From assembly GCF_039729015.1 (NCBI RefSeq), contig NZ_CP155792.1, positions 1,688,001 through 1,752,000 of the forward strand: DNA of 64,000 nt. Direction: 5' to 3'. The notes below the pieces were generated by a model. The model ran no database searches. It saw nothing but the letters and a program-made list of their open reading frames with translations, and had not been told where the DNA came from. Source of the DNA: Blastococcus sp. HT6-30 (GTDB taxonomy: Bacteria > Actinomycetota > Actinomycetes > Mycobacteriales > Geodermatophilaceae). Shown piece by piece: positions 10,860 to 19,254 of this stretch (positions are counted from its first letter, which is position 1; every line of letters begins with the position of its first letter). The position numbers and the translations under genes were made by a program.

Positions 10860-12401
10860 TCAGTCGCGGAAGACCTCGATGTCGGCGCCCATCTCCACGA
10901 GCCGTTCGTAGAGCTGCTCGTAGCCGCGGGCGATGATGTCGACGTTGCGCAGCACCGACGTCCCCTTCGCCGCCAGCATCGCCAGCAGGATGCACACGGC
11001 CGGGCGCAGGGCCGGCGGGCAGACGACCTCGGCGCTGGACCACCGGGTCGGGCCGGTGACCAGCACCCGGTGCGGGTCGAGCAGCCGGACGTCCGCGCCC
11101 AGCCGGGTGAGGTCGGAGAGGTGGATCGCCCGGTTGTCGTAGACCCAGTCGTGGATCAGCGTCGAGCCGTGCGCCTGCGCGGCGATGACGGCGAAGAACG
11201 GCAGGTTGTCGATGTTCAGGCCCGGGAACGGCATCGGGTGCACCTTGTCGATGGGCGCCTTCAGCTCGGACGGGTGGATGGTGATGTCGGCCAGGCGCGT
11301 GTGCCCGTTGTCGGCCAGGTACTCCGGGGACAGGTCGTAGCGCAGCCCCATCTCGGCCAGCACCGCGAGCTCCACCTCGAGGAACTCGACCGGTGCCCGC
11401 GCCACCGTCAGCTCCGACCCCGTCACGATGCCGGCGGTGAGCAGGCTCATCGCCTCCACCGGGTCCTCGCTGATCGTGTAGTCGACGTCGGCGTCGAGCA
11501 CCGGACGGCCGTGCACGACCAGGGTGGTGCTGCCCAACCCCTCGACACCCACGCCGAGCAGCTGCAGGTACAGGCAGAGGTCCTGGACCATGTAGTTGGA
11601 GCTGGCGTTGCGGATGGTCGTCGTCCCCTCGGCGCGGGCCGCGGCCAGCAGCGCGTTCTCGGTGACGGTGTCGCCCCGCTCGGTGAGGACGATCGTGCGG
11701 TCGGCGGCGCGCGGGCCGTCGACGGTGGCCTGGTACTCGCCGGCGTGCGCCTCGATCTGCAGGCCGAAGGGGCGCAGCGCGATCATGTGCGGCTGCACGG
11801 TGCGCGTGCCGAGGTCGCACCCGCCGGCGTAGGGCAGCCGGAAGCCGGCGGACCGGTGCAGCAGCGGACCCAGGAACATGATGATGCTGCGGGTCCGGCG
11901 GGCGGCGTCGGCGTCGATGCCGTCGAGGTCGAGCTCGTCGGGCACCACCAGCGTGAGGTCGTGCCCTTCGGCGTCCCAGGTGGCGGAGACGCCGATCGAG
12001 CGCAGCACGTCGAGGATCCGCTCGACCTCCACGATCCGCGACACGTTCCGCAGGGTCGTCCGGCCACGGTTGAGCAGCGCGGCGCACAGCAGGGCGACGG
12101 CTGCGTTCTTCGACGACTTGACCGCGACCGTGCCGCGCAGCGGCCGCCCGCCGGTCACCCGGAGGTGGGCGGGCCCGGCCGGTCCGAGGCTGATCAGCTC
12201 GCTGTCGAGCGCGGCGGAGAGCCGGCCGAGGAAGTCGAGGGTGAGGTTCTGGCTGCCCTGCTCGATCCGGGCGACGGCGCTCTGGCTGGTGTTCAACCGG
12301 CCGGCGAGCTGCTGCTGGGTGAGCCCCCGGTGCCGGCGGGCGTCGCGGACCAGGGCCCCGATGCGCCGCATGCCGCCGTCGGGGGAGTCGAGGGGGGTCA
12401 C
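10860..12401 (-). CDS. XRE helix-turn-helix / MurA-like (UDP-GlcNAc 1-carboxyvinyltransferase) fusion protein
   Basis: The 513-residue protein joins an XRE-type DNA-binding domain (about 12-66: HRGLTQQQLAGRLNTSQSAV..IEQG) to a full EPSP/MurA fold (77-513). The enzyme part keeps the substrate-binding KSSKN (95-99), the PEP-binding Cys in YAGGCDLGTR (Cys195, with the Arg five residues later) and the FPGLNID loop. It therefore could transfer enolpyruvate to UDP-GlcNAc. Whether it is the cell's main MurA, or a paralogue acting as sensor-regulator, cannot be told here. The GTG start has no ribosome site but a -10 box 6 nt upstream. A dyad sits directly before that box. Confidence 0.85.
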   Translation of the reverse strand: MTPLDSPDGGMRRIGALVRDARRHRGLTQQQLAGRLNTSQSAVARIEQGSQNLTLDFLGRLSAALDSELISLGPAGPAHLRVTGGRPLRGTVAVKSSKNAAVALLCAALLNRGRTTLRNVSRIVEVERILDVLRSIGVSATWDAEGHDLTLVVPDELDLDGIDADAARRTRSIIMFLGPLLHRSAGFRLPYAGGCDLGTRTVQPHMIALRPFGLQIEAHAGEYQATVDGPRAADRTIVLTERGDTVTENALLAAARAEGTTTIRNASSNYMVQDLCLYLQLLGVGVEGLGSTTLVVHGRPVLDADVDYTISEDPVEAMSLLTAGIVTGSELTVARAPVEFLEVELAVLAEMGLRYDLSPEYLADNGHTRLADITIHPSELKAPIDKVHPMPFPGLNIDNLPFFAVIAAQAHGSTLIHDWVYDNRAIHLSDLTRLGADVRLLDPHRVLVTGPTRWSSAEVVCPPALRPAVCILLAMLAAKGTSVLRNVDIIARGYEQLYERLVEMGADIEVFRD

Positions 12402-12407
12402 CGGGTC

Positions 12408-12428
12408 ACGCTATCTCACAACTGAGAT
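12408..12428 (-). promoter_or_regulatory. Promoter and candidate autoregulatory operator of the XRE-MurA gene
   Basis: On the minus strand TAGCGT (12413-12408) lies 6 nt before the GTG, giving a leaderless start. Abutting it, 12413-12428 is a perfect dyad with 6-bp arms ATCTCA/TGAGAT and a 4-bp spacer. Its position between -35 and -10 fits repression by the gene's own HTH domain. Confidence 0.5.
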
Positions 12429-12512
12429 GACGAGCGGGTGCCGCCCAGCACGAGCCCATGCTGCCCGACGTGCCGTGCGGCGAGAGGCCGGAGCGCGCGC
12501 GAGACTGCACCC

Positions 12513-13259
12513 GTGGACGTACTGGTCACCGGCGGCACGGGCCGCCTCGGGCGGCACCTGGTGCCGCAGCTGCGGGACGCCGGGCACGAGGTGCGCCAGA
12601 TGTCGCGCCGGGGCACCGGTCCGGGCGGGGTCCGCGGCGACCTCGCCACCGGACGGGACCTGAAGCCGGCGCTCGGCGGCGCGGAGGTGGTCGTGCACGC
12701 GGCCAGCGATCCGCGCGGCGACCCCTGGGAGGTCGACGTCGCCGGCACCCGCCGCCTGGTCGAGGCGGTCGACCGGTCCCGGCTGCGCCACCTCCTGTAC
12801 GTCTCCATCGTCGGCGTCGACCGGGTGCCGCTGGGCTACTACCGCGCGAAGTACGCCGCCGAGCAGGTGCTGCTCGCCTCTGCGTTGCCGGTCACCCTGG
12901 TGCGGATCACCCAGTTCCACGGATTCGTCGACGAGCTCCTGGGGACGGCGCGGCGCGGACGGCTGCTACCGGTGCCCATGGGATGGCGGGTGCGCCCGGT
13001 GGACGTGACCGAGGCCGCCGCGCACCTGACCGGGCTGGTGACGGCCGCGCCGTCGGGCGACGTGGTCGAGTTCGCCGGGCCCGAGGAGCACACGGTGGCC
13101 GACCTCGCCCGGGCGTGGGCGCAGGTGCGGGCGCCGAACGCGCGGGTCGTGGCCACGCCGGTGCCGGGGCGGCTCGGAGCGGCGCTGCGCGACGGCGGGG
13201 CGCTGCCCGTCCGCGGAGCGCGCGGACGCCGGACCTGGGCCGAGCACCTGCGCGGCTGA
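12513..13259 (+). CDS. Atypical SDR (NAD(P)-binding, NmrA/UDP-sugar-epimerase-like) protein
   Basis: Starts with the Rossmann signature VDVLVTGGTGRLGRHLV and is 248 residues long. Residues 70-115 contain VVHAASDP and DVAGTRRLVEAV, typical of NAD(P)H-binding extended SDRs. YYRAKYAAEQVL carries a YxxxK-like pair, and residues 180-230 resemble the FAGPEEHTVADLAR ending seen in NmrA-like proteins. Such proteins act as reductases or redox-sensing proteins; no substrate can be assigned. The GTG at 12513 places the glycine motif at the start, as usual; no strong ribosome site precedes it. Confidence 0.75.
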   Translation: MDVLVTGGTGRLGRHLVPQLRDAGHEVRQMSRRGTGPGGVRGDLATGRDLKPALGGAEVVVHAASDPRGDPWEVDVAGTRRLVEAVDRSRLRHLLYVSIVGVDRVPLGYYRAKYAAEQVLLASALPVTLVRITQFHGFVDELLGTARRGRLLPVPMGWRVRPVDVTEAAAHLTGLVTAAPSGDVVEFAGPEEHTVADLARAWAQVRAPNARVVATPVPGRLGAALRDGGALPVRGARGRRTWAEHLRG

Positions 13260-13376
13260 CGCCCGGCGGCCCCTCGTCCCGGGCCGGAACCGCAGCGTTC
13301 CTGCCACTCGTCGCGGGCGGAGCGCCGGCCGGGTGGGGTGTCCGGAGCCCGCCGGTGCTCCGTCGGCCCACCGCCC

Positions 13377-13382
13377 TAGGGT
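13377..13382 (+). promoter_or_regulatory. -10 box of the eamA-like pseudogene (leaderless type)
   Basis: TAGGGT ends exactly 6 nt before the GTG at 13389, with no ribosome site between, matching the leaderless pattern seen elsewhere in the window. Confidence 0.4.
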
Positions 13383-13388
13383 CCGGTC

Positions 13389-14061
13389 GTGACCACCCCC
13401 GACGCCGCTCCCGACGGCCGCACGCTCCTTGCCGTCGTCGTCACCGTGCTCGCCTGGGCGTCGGCGTTCGTCGGCATCCGCGCCGTCGGTGACGACCTCT
13501 CGCCCGGGGCCCTCGCGCTGGGCCGGCTGCTCGTCGGCACGCTCGTGCTGGGCCTGCTGGTCGCCCGCCGTGGGTGGGTGCGGCCCGCGGCCCGGGACTG
13601 GCGGCTGCTGGCGATCTGCGGCGTCGGCTGGTTCGCCGTCTACAACCTGGCGCTCAACGCGGCCGAGCAGCACCTCGACGCCGGGACGACGGCGATGCTG
13701 GTGAACATCGGCCCCATCCTCATCGCCGTCTTCGCCGGGTTGTGGCTCGGCGAGGGCTTTCCGCGCCGGCTGGTCGCCGGCATCACCGCCGCGTTCGGCG
13801 GGATGCTCCTGATCGTGCACCTGGGCCTACGCGCTCTCCCGGATGGACGCCGGCCGGCTCGGGGTCACCACCTACCTGGTGCCGCCGCTGGTCATCCTGC
13901 TCGGCTGGCTGCTGCTCGAGGAGGCGCCTCCGGCGCTCGCGCTCGTCGGGGGCGCGGTCTGCCTCGTCGGGGTGGCGGTGTCCCGCCGGAGGTCTCCCCG
14001 TCCGCTGGTCCCGGCGGCCGGGATGCCGGCGGACCGGGCCGGCGCCGCCGACCAGCGGTAG
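13389..14061 (+). pseudogene. EamA/DMT-family transporter with internal deletion and frameshift
   Basis: Reading from the GTG at 13389 gives an intact first EamA half: LLAVVVTVLAWASAFVGIRAV, NAAEQHLDAGTTAMLVN and LLIVHLG, about 143 residues. The frame then becomes nonsense. In the +1 frame starting at about 13820 the last part of a DMT exporter resumes (TWAYALSRMDAGRLGVTTY, then PPLVILLGWLLLEE) and stops at 14061. The fifth to eighth helices of a normal 300-residue protein are missing. The junction lies at CACCTGGGC near 13818-13826, so a deletion of roughly 200-270 nt also changed the frame. Confidence 0.8.
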
Positions 14062-14167
14062 GCGCGCCGACGACGACCGGGTGTGCAGGACGCCGCGGTC
14101 GTGGGGTAGGCACGGCACCGGGGCCATCGACGATGGCCGTCCGAGACGACCGGCCGGGAGGTTCGTG

Positions 14168-15190
14168 GTGGAGGAGCAGGACTGGGCGCAGGTGGTGGCG
14201 GCGGCCACGCGGGCGCCGTCGATCCACAACACGCAGCCGTGGCGGTTCGTGGCCGGGCCCGACCGGCTCGAGCTGTTCATCGATCCCGGCCGTGCGTTGC
14301 CGGTGCTGGACCCGAGCGGGCGGCAGCAGGTGATCAGCTGCGGGATCGCCCTGGAGTTCGCGGTGGTGGCGCTCGCCGCCCGCGGGTGGGCCGCCGAGGT
14401 CGAGGAGCTGCCCGACGGCGCCGGGCCGACCCATCTCGCGACGCTCCGGATCACCCCCGCCGGTGACGCGTCGGTCGACGACCGGTCGCTGGCGGAGGCG
14501 ATCGATAACCGGCACACCGTCCGCGCGCCGTTCGCGGCGCGCGCCGTGCCGGAGGAGCTGCTGGAGCGGCTGCAGGCCGAGGCGCGTGCCTTCGGCACCT
14601 GGGTCAAGCCGATCGCGCGCTCGGAGGAGGAGGTCGCCACCGTCTTCCTCATCTCCCGCGCCGAGGAGATGGAGCAGGGCGACCCCGCCTACCTCGCCGA
14701 GTTGGAGAGCTGGCTGCGCACCGACCCCGCCGCCGTGGACGGCGTGCCGCTCGGCGCGGTGCCGAGCGAGGACCCGCAGGAGCGGGCGTCGAACTGGCTG
14801 ATCCGGGACTTCGTCGCCGGGCACCGGGAGCAGCACGCATTCCGGGCCGCCGGCGACCCCACCGCTCCGCCGCCGGAGGTGGAACGCCCGGCCGTCGTGC
14901 TGATGGGTACCGACGGCGACGACCGCACCGCCTGGCTGCGAGCGGGGCGCGCGCTGGGCCGCGTGCTGCTGGAGGTGACCGCCGCCGGCCTGGTCGCCTC
15001 GCCGCTCACCCAGGCGCTCGACTGGCCGGCGACCCGGACCCGGATGCAGTCCCGGCTGTCCCTGGTCGGGCATCCGCAGATGCTGCTGCGCATGGGCTAC
15101 CCGCGCGAGCCGGACCCCGACGCGCCGTCGCCCGCGGTCAGCGGCCGGCGCCCGGTGCGCGACGTGCTGCGCTTCGAACCGGCAGGCTGA
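14168..15190 (+). CDS. Acg-type nitroreductase-family FMN-binding protein
   Basis: The 340-residue protein begins AATRAPSIHNTQPWRF, the signature of the Acg (Rv2032-like) branch of nitroreductases, and contains two nitroreductase half-domains. Later GRALGRVLLEVTAAGLVASPLTQALD and MLLRMGYP are characteristic flavin-contact segments. In Mycobacterium these are dormancy-linked proteins thought to sequester or use FMN; whether this one is catalytic is unknown. GTG at 14168 follows GGAGG by 6 nt; another GTG three bases earlier is possible. It stands alone next to the EamA pseudogene. Confidence 0.85.
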   Translation: MEEQDWAQVVAAATRAPSIHNTQPWRFVAGPDRLELFIDPGRALPVLDPSGRQQVISCGIALEFAVVALAARGWAAEVEELPDGAGPTHLATLRITPAGDASVDDRSLAEAIDNRHTVRAPFAARAVPEELLERLQAEARAFGTWVKPIARSEEEVATVFLISRAEEMEQGDPAYLAELESWLRTDPAAVDGVPLGAVPSEDPQERASNWLIRDFVAGHREQHAFRAAGDPTAPPPEVERPAVVLMGTDGDDRTAWLRAGRALGRVLLEVTAAGLVASPLTQALDWPATRTRMQSRLSLVGHPQMLLRMGYPREPDPDAPSPAVSGRRPVRDVLRFEPAG

Positions 15191-15205
15191 TCGGGGCGGC
15201 GCCGG

Positions 15206-16048
15206 TCACCGGCCCTGGGGCGCGGGCGCCCAGGGGTCCTCCGGGTCGACGTCGCCCGGCTCGGCGTCCTCGGGCCCGGTGCCGCGGGCCCGGGTCCCCG
15301 CCGGTGCGGTGTGCCCGGTGCGGGACGCCGTCGCACCGCGGCCCGCGGCGGCCTCCAGCGCCGCGTCGCGGGCGCGCGCCTCCTCCGACCGGCGGGCCTG
15401 CTCCCGGGCCCGCTCCCGGCGCAGTACCGACCCGTCCGGCGCCGCGTCGCCGCGCCGGGCGAGCCACCACAGCGTGCCGCCGGTCAGGGCCAGCGCGAGC
15501 GGCAGCGGATAGGCCGCGGCGCGTTCCGTGCCGCCTTCCCCGAGGAATCCGGTGACCCCGGTCAGGACGAAGATGGTCGTGGCGACGGCCACCATGCCCA
15601 GCAGGACCACGGTGGTGCCCAGCGCCTCGGACCGGGGCCGGACGGCGTAGGCGAGCGTGACCAGGCCGAGCCCGCCGCCCACCAGGTACAGGACGGCGCC
15701 GATCGCGTGCAGCGTGCCGTTGCCGTCGGTCGGGAAGACGCCGACCAGCAGCACGCCCAGCGCGGCCACCCCCAGGAGCACCGGCACCGCCCGGGACGCG
15801 CTGCCGCGCAGCGCGGGACGCAGCAGCAGGGCGCCACCCAGGATGAGCGCGGCCTGCACCACGAAGGAGGCGTTCATCAGCTGCCGGGCGGGCGAGTCGC
15901 TCGCGCCCAGCGCGCTGATCACGTCGTCGACACGGGAGTAGGGGCCGGCGTAGCGGGCCTGGGCGACGGCCTCCACGACGAAGAACTGGAGGGTCAGCAC
16001 CCAGGTGAGGGCGCCCCAGCGGAGGCGGTTGGGCATCACGCCCGCCAT
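15206..16048 (-). CDS. DUF998 family integral membrane protein
   Basis: The 280-residue protein has six predicted hydrophobic helices in residues 10-205 and the DUF998 features ARYAGPYSRVDDVISALGAS and GVFPTDGNGTLHAIGAVLYL. The C-terminal 70 residues are charged and Arg/Ala-rich (RRERAREQARRSEEARARDA), probably a cytoplasmic coiled coil or disordered tail. Function of DUF998 is unknown. Its start overlaps the 3' end of the upstream 146-residue gene by 13 nt, so the two are co-transcribed. Confidence 0.75.
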   Translation of the reverse strand: MAGVMPNRLRWGALTWVLTLQFFVVEAVAQARYAGPYSRVDDVISALGASDSPARQLMNASFVVQAALILGGALLLRPALRGSASRAVPVLLGVAALGVLLVGVFPTDGNGTLHAIGAVLYLVGGGLGLVTLAYAVRPRSEALGTTVVLLGMVAVATTIFVLTGVTGFLGEGGTERAAAYPLPLALALTGGTLWWLARRGDAAPDGSVLRRERAREQARRSEEARARDAALEAAAGRGATASRTGHTAPAGTRARGTGPEDAEPGDVDPEDPWAPAPQGR

Positions 16049-16476
16049 GCTCCCAAACCGGGCCCGTCGGCCCGGGCGAGGACGGCGGCGAACTGGTCGG
16101 CCGACAGCCAGGAGGGGTTGCTACCCGCGGCCATTCGGACGACCTCGGCGTCGGCGAACGCCGGATCGGCGAGCAGCTCGGCCCGGGGGACCGGCTCGTG
16201 GAGCAGGCGCACGCGGACGGGGACGGACGGGCCCCCCGGCCCGTCGTCGACCGCGCCGGCCACGGTCCCCAGGGCCTGCACCCCGGGGTGGTGGCGGCCG
16301 CTGAGCCACAGCAGGCAGGGCTGTCCGGGAGCCAGGAGTCCGATGCGGTAGGACGGCCGCAGGCAGCGGTCCAGCAGCCGCTCCTCCCCGGCGCCCCAGC
16401 CGGGAGACAGCTCGTCCGGCGGGGTGGAGGTCTTGAGCAGCCAGCAGGCGACGTCGGCGGCCGTCAACCGGGCCAT
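16036..16476 (-). CDS. EVE-domain-like small protein
   Basis: The 146-residue sequence begins with ACWLLKTSTPPDE and continues with GLLAPGQPCLLWLSGRHHPGVQALGTVAG. This pattern of W-L-x-K followed by a buried strand pair resembles EVE/PUA-like nucleic-acid binding domains. The resemblance is by eye only. GGGGAG lies upstream of the ATG. It overlaps the DUF998 gene downstream. If EVE-like, it could read modified bases in RNA or DNA. Confidence 0.55.
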   Translation of the reverse strand: MARLTAADVACWLLKTSTPPDELSPGWGAGEERLLDRCLRPSYRIGLLAPGQPCLLWLSGRHHPGVQALGTVAGAVDDGPGGPSVPVRVRLLHEPVPRAELLADPAFADAEVVRMAAGSNPSWLSADQFAAVLARADGPGLGAWRA

Positions 16477-16551
16477 GCCGTCAACTCCCCGCGGGCCGGT
16501 GGTGCGCTCCCGCCGCGTCCGGGCCGGGGGCGCCCCACCCGGGCGCGGTGC

Positions 16552-16752
16552 TCAGTCGGTGGCCGAGTGCACGTCGGCGCCGGCCGGGTCGGCGTCGTCG
16601 GACCCCACCGCCTGGCGCTCCTGCTCGGTGCGGTGCTCGAGGACCTCGTCGCTGGGGTGCGGGTCCTTGGCGTGCTGCGTCCGGTCGCGGGTCGGGCTCT
16701 CCTCGGGCTCCATGACGTCGTCGAGGTTCGGGCGGTCGTGGGGCTCGGTCAT
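16552..16752 (-). CDS. Small acidic hydrophilic protein, unknown function
   Basis: The 66-residue ORF is rich in Asp, Glu, His and Pro with no hydrophobic stretch (MTEPHDRPNLDDVMEPEESP at the start). A ribosome-site-like GGAGGAC lies before the ATG. I do not recognise a family. Composition resembles short intrinsically disordered actinobacterial proteins of unknown role. It could also be non-coding, since short open frames are common in GC-rich DNA. Confidence 0.5.
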   Translation of the reverse strand: MTEPHDRPNLDDVMEPEESPTRDRTQHAKDPHPSDEVLEHRTEQERQAVGSDDADPAGADVHSATD

Positions 16753-16830
16753 CGGGGCGTCCTCCGGATCGATCGAATACGGTCGGCAGGAGCCATAGCC
16801 CCGACCCGCCCCGGCTAACCGGGAGGATGA

Positions 16831-17157
16831 TCACCTCGGCTCCAGCCGGGCCGCGGGCAGCCAGGCCTCGACGAGCGCCGGCCCGTGCGGGGTGCTCACC
16901 GTGTAGGCGACCCGGCCTTGCCAGGCGCCCTCCCGCTGACGCCACTCGACGAGCAGGCCCGGCCAGGTGCCGGGGGAGTCCGGGGGGTCGTGCACCCAGC
17001 AATGGCGCCCCTCGCCGTGGTCGCCCGTGGCCGTCGGACGGTCCGCGACGGGGGTGTGGGGAACCGGATCGCCCAGCGGGGGGCGGGAGAGCTGGGGGAC
17101 CACCCCCGAGTCCGCCGCCCGCTCACCCAGGGAGCGGCCGCCGCGCCCCCGGTTCAT
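16831..17157 (-). CDS. Conserved hypothetical actinobacterial protein
   Basis: The 108-residue product has a basic N-terminus (MNRGRGGRSLGERAADSG) and a conserved-looking second half, CWVHDPPDSPGTWPGLLVEW then VEAWLPAARLEP. This Trp-rich pattern is familiar from short actinobacterial proteins of unknown function. The frame stays open further upstream but loses protein-like character before the ATG at 17157, so that start is used. No function can be assigned. Confidence 0.55.
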   Translation of the reverse strand: MNRGRGGRSLGERAADSGVVPQLSRPPLGDPVPHTPVADRPTATGDHGEGRHCWVHDPPDSPGTWPGLLVEWRQREGAWQGRVAYTVSTPHGPALVEAWLPAARLEPR

Positions 17158-17343
17158 CCCGCCCGCCACGGGAGGAGTCTCGCACGCCGGTCGAACAGGC
17201 GTTCGACGGCGTGCTGCCCGCGGACGCGAACGGGCGCCTCCCCGCGAGATCGCGGAGGGCGCCGTCCCCGGTGTCCGCGGGTCGTCCAGGGCCCTGCGGA
17301 CCGGACGGGCTCGAATCCTGACCTGACCGGTCCCGGAACGCAA

Positions 17344-17376
17344 CCGGCGCGGCACCTCCACGAGGTGCCGCGCCGG
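17344..17376. terminator. Hairpin terminator downstream of malQ
   Basis: A perfect 14-bp stem (arms 17344-17357 and 17363-17376) with a 5-nt loop lies 15 nt beyond the malQ stop on the minus strand. It lacks a T-run, as is common in actinobacteria. The preceding 17158-17343 shows no convincing gene. Confidence 0.8.
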
Positions 17377-17390
17377 CTGCGTCCCCGGGG

Positions 17391-19217
17391 TCAGTCGCTG
17401 CCGAGGCCCTCGGTGAGGGTGCGGGCGACCGTCTGCAGCAGCGGGTGCGCCGGCAGGTCCTCGACGAGCACGGGCAGCGGCAGCGACCAGTTGGGCCGGT
17501 CGTCGGCGCCGGGCATGTTCGGCCGGCGCTGCTCCCCGACGGCGTCGTCCAGCGTCGCCGACAGCAGCAGCGACGGCGCCGTCGCCAGCAGGGCGTGCGC
17601 CTGCTCCACGGCCTGCTCGACCGTGGCGTCGTCGGAGAGCCCCGGCAGGTGCGCCAGCAGCGAGTTGCGACCGCGCTCGAGCTCCTCGTCGGTACCCGTG
17701 CCGTGCTCGCGCTGCTCGTCGACGTCCGCCTCGGTCCACAGCCCCGCCACCGTCGGCAGGTCGTGGGTGGTGATCGCCGCCATCGCCTCGGCCGGCCACT
17801 CCGCGGGGGCGTCGTCCTCGAACCACAGCAACCGGTAGGAGAGCACCCCGTGCTCGGCCATGGCCTCGCGGACGCCCTCCTCGACGGTGCCCAGGTCTTC
17901 GCCGACCACCAGCGCCTGTGCGCGGTGGCTCTCCAAGGCGACGATGTTGAGCAGGTCCTCGGCGGGATAGCGGACGTAGGCGCCGTCGGCCGCGCTGCCG
18001 TCCGACGGCACCCACCACAGCCGGAACAGCCCCATGACGTGGTCGATGCGCAGGCCGCCGGCCCCGGCCATGGTGGCGCGGATCGACTGGACGAACGGCT
18101 CGTAGTCGGCGTCGCGCAGCCGCCACGGGATCAGCGGGGGAGAGCCCCAGTCCTGCCCGGCGGAGTTGAACGCGTCCGGCGGCGCGCCGACGCTCACGCC
18201 GTCGGCGAGCACCTCCTGCCACGACCAGGCGTCGGCGCCGCCGCCGGCGAAGCCGATCGGCAGGTCCTGGATGACCGTCATCCCGTCGGTGGCCGCGGTG
18301 AACTGCAGCTCCAGCGCCCACTGCAGCCAGGCGTGGAAGGCCACGACCGCGCCGTGCTGCTCGGCGTAGGCGGCGACGCCCGGCCCGTCGGGGCGGCGCA
18401 GCTCGTCGGGCCAGGTGTGCCAGTCGGCGCCGTGCTCCTCGGTGATCGCCGCCCAGGTGGCCCAGTCCTGCAGCGTGCGCCCCTGCTCCTCCCGCCAGCG
18501 GGCGAAGGCCTCCCCGCCACCGTGGGCGAAGAAGATGCGCATGAGCACCTCGCGCTTGCGTGCCCAGATGGCGTCGCGGTCGATCAGGGCGCCGTCGGAC
18601 AGGGCGCGGCCCGCGTCGGCCTCCACGTCGACGCCGTCCGCGCCGGGCACCTCGTCGACCCGCAGGTAGATCGGGTTGCGGAACCGGCGGGTGGCCGGCA
18701 GGTAGGGGCTGGCCTCCTGCGCGGCGATCGGCGCGACCGCGTGCAGCGGGTTGATCAGCAGGAAGCCCGCGCCCTGCTCGGTGGCCATCTGCCGGATGGT
18801 CCGCAGGTCGCCCAGGTCGCCGATGCCCCAGCTGTCCCGACCGCGGGCGGCGTACAGCTGCACCGCCCAGCCCCAGGCGCGGTCGTCGGGCAGCCAGCAG
18901 CGGCCCGGCGACACGATCAGCCGGCGGCGGCGTCCCTCCGGCGACTGCAGCCAGTGGTAGCCGAGGGGGAAGTCCTCCGGCAGCTCGCCGTCGATGTGCC
19001 GCACCTCGCCGTCCTCGCAGACGACGTCGGCCTCGTCCACCTCGAGCGGGTCACCGGGGCGGGCGACGATGGGCGCCCGCTCCTCGAGGTCGGCCGGCGG
19101 CTCACCGATGACCGCCCGCAGCCTCTCGATGGTCTCCTGCGCTACCTGGTGCTCCTCGTCGAGCGCGTCCAGCCAGCTCGCATCGATGCCCCAGTCGTCG
19201 GTCGTCGGCTTCGTCAC
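17391..19217 (-). CDS. malQ: 4-alpha-glucanotransferase (amylomaltase, GH77)
   Basis: The 608-residue enzyme transfers alpha-1,4-glucan segments between maltooligosaccharides. GH77 features include FLLINPLHAVAP, SPYLPATRRFRNPIYL, the nucleophile region GGLRIDHVMGLFRLWW, the acid/base region VVGEDLGTVEEGVR and TTHDLPTVAG. GTG at 19217 is chosen because GGAGAGG precedes it and the upstream frame is Arg/Pro-rich. It lies 37 nt downstream of hrpB in the same direction, so it may be co-transcribed. With the GH13 gene at 22.8 kb it suggests glycogen or maltodextrin handling. Confidence 0.92.
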   Translation of the reverse strand: MTKPTTDDWGIDASWLDALDEEHQVAQETIERLRAVIGEPPADLEERAPIVARPGDPLEVDEADVVCEDGEVRHIDGELPEDFPLGYHWLQSPEGRRRRLIVSPGRCWLPDDRAWGWAVQLYAARGRDSWGIGDLGDLRTIRQMATEQGAGFLLINPLHAVAPIAAQEASPYLPATRRFRNPIYLRVDEVPGADGVDVEADAGRALSDGALIDRDAIWARKREVLMRIFFAHGGGEAFARWREEQGRTLQDWATWAAITEEHGADWHTWPDELRRPDGPGVAAYAEQHGAVVAFHAWLQWALELQFTAATDGMTVIQDLPIGFAGGGADAWSWQEVLADGVSVGAPPDAFNSAGQDWGSPPLIPWRLRDADYEPFVQSIRATMAGAGGLRIDHVMGLFRLWWVPSDGSAADGAYVRYPAEDLLNIVALESHRAQALVVGEDLGTVEEGVREAMAEHGVLSYRLLWFEDDAPAEWPAEAMAAITTHDLPTVAGLWTEADVDEQREHGTGTDEELERGRNSLLAHLPGLSDDATVEQAVEQAHALLATAPSLLLSATLDDAVGEQRRPNMPGADDRPNWSLPLPVLVEDLPAHPLLQTVARTLTEGLGSD

Positions 19218-19254
19218 CGGTCGATCCTCTCCGGCGTGGAGGCAGGCCGCAGCC

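Noticed and set aside
13389..14061. Sequencing error as the explanation for the EamA frame change
   Set aside because: A single-base error cannot explain the absence of about four transmembrane helices; a true deletion is needed, although an assembly collapse cannot be excluded.
17158..17343. Possible small gene between the 108-residue gene and malQ
   Set aside because: All frames are Arg/Pro-rich without start signals; only the terminator hairpin at its end is convincing.
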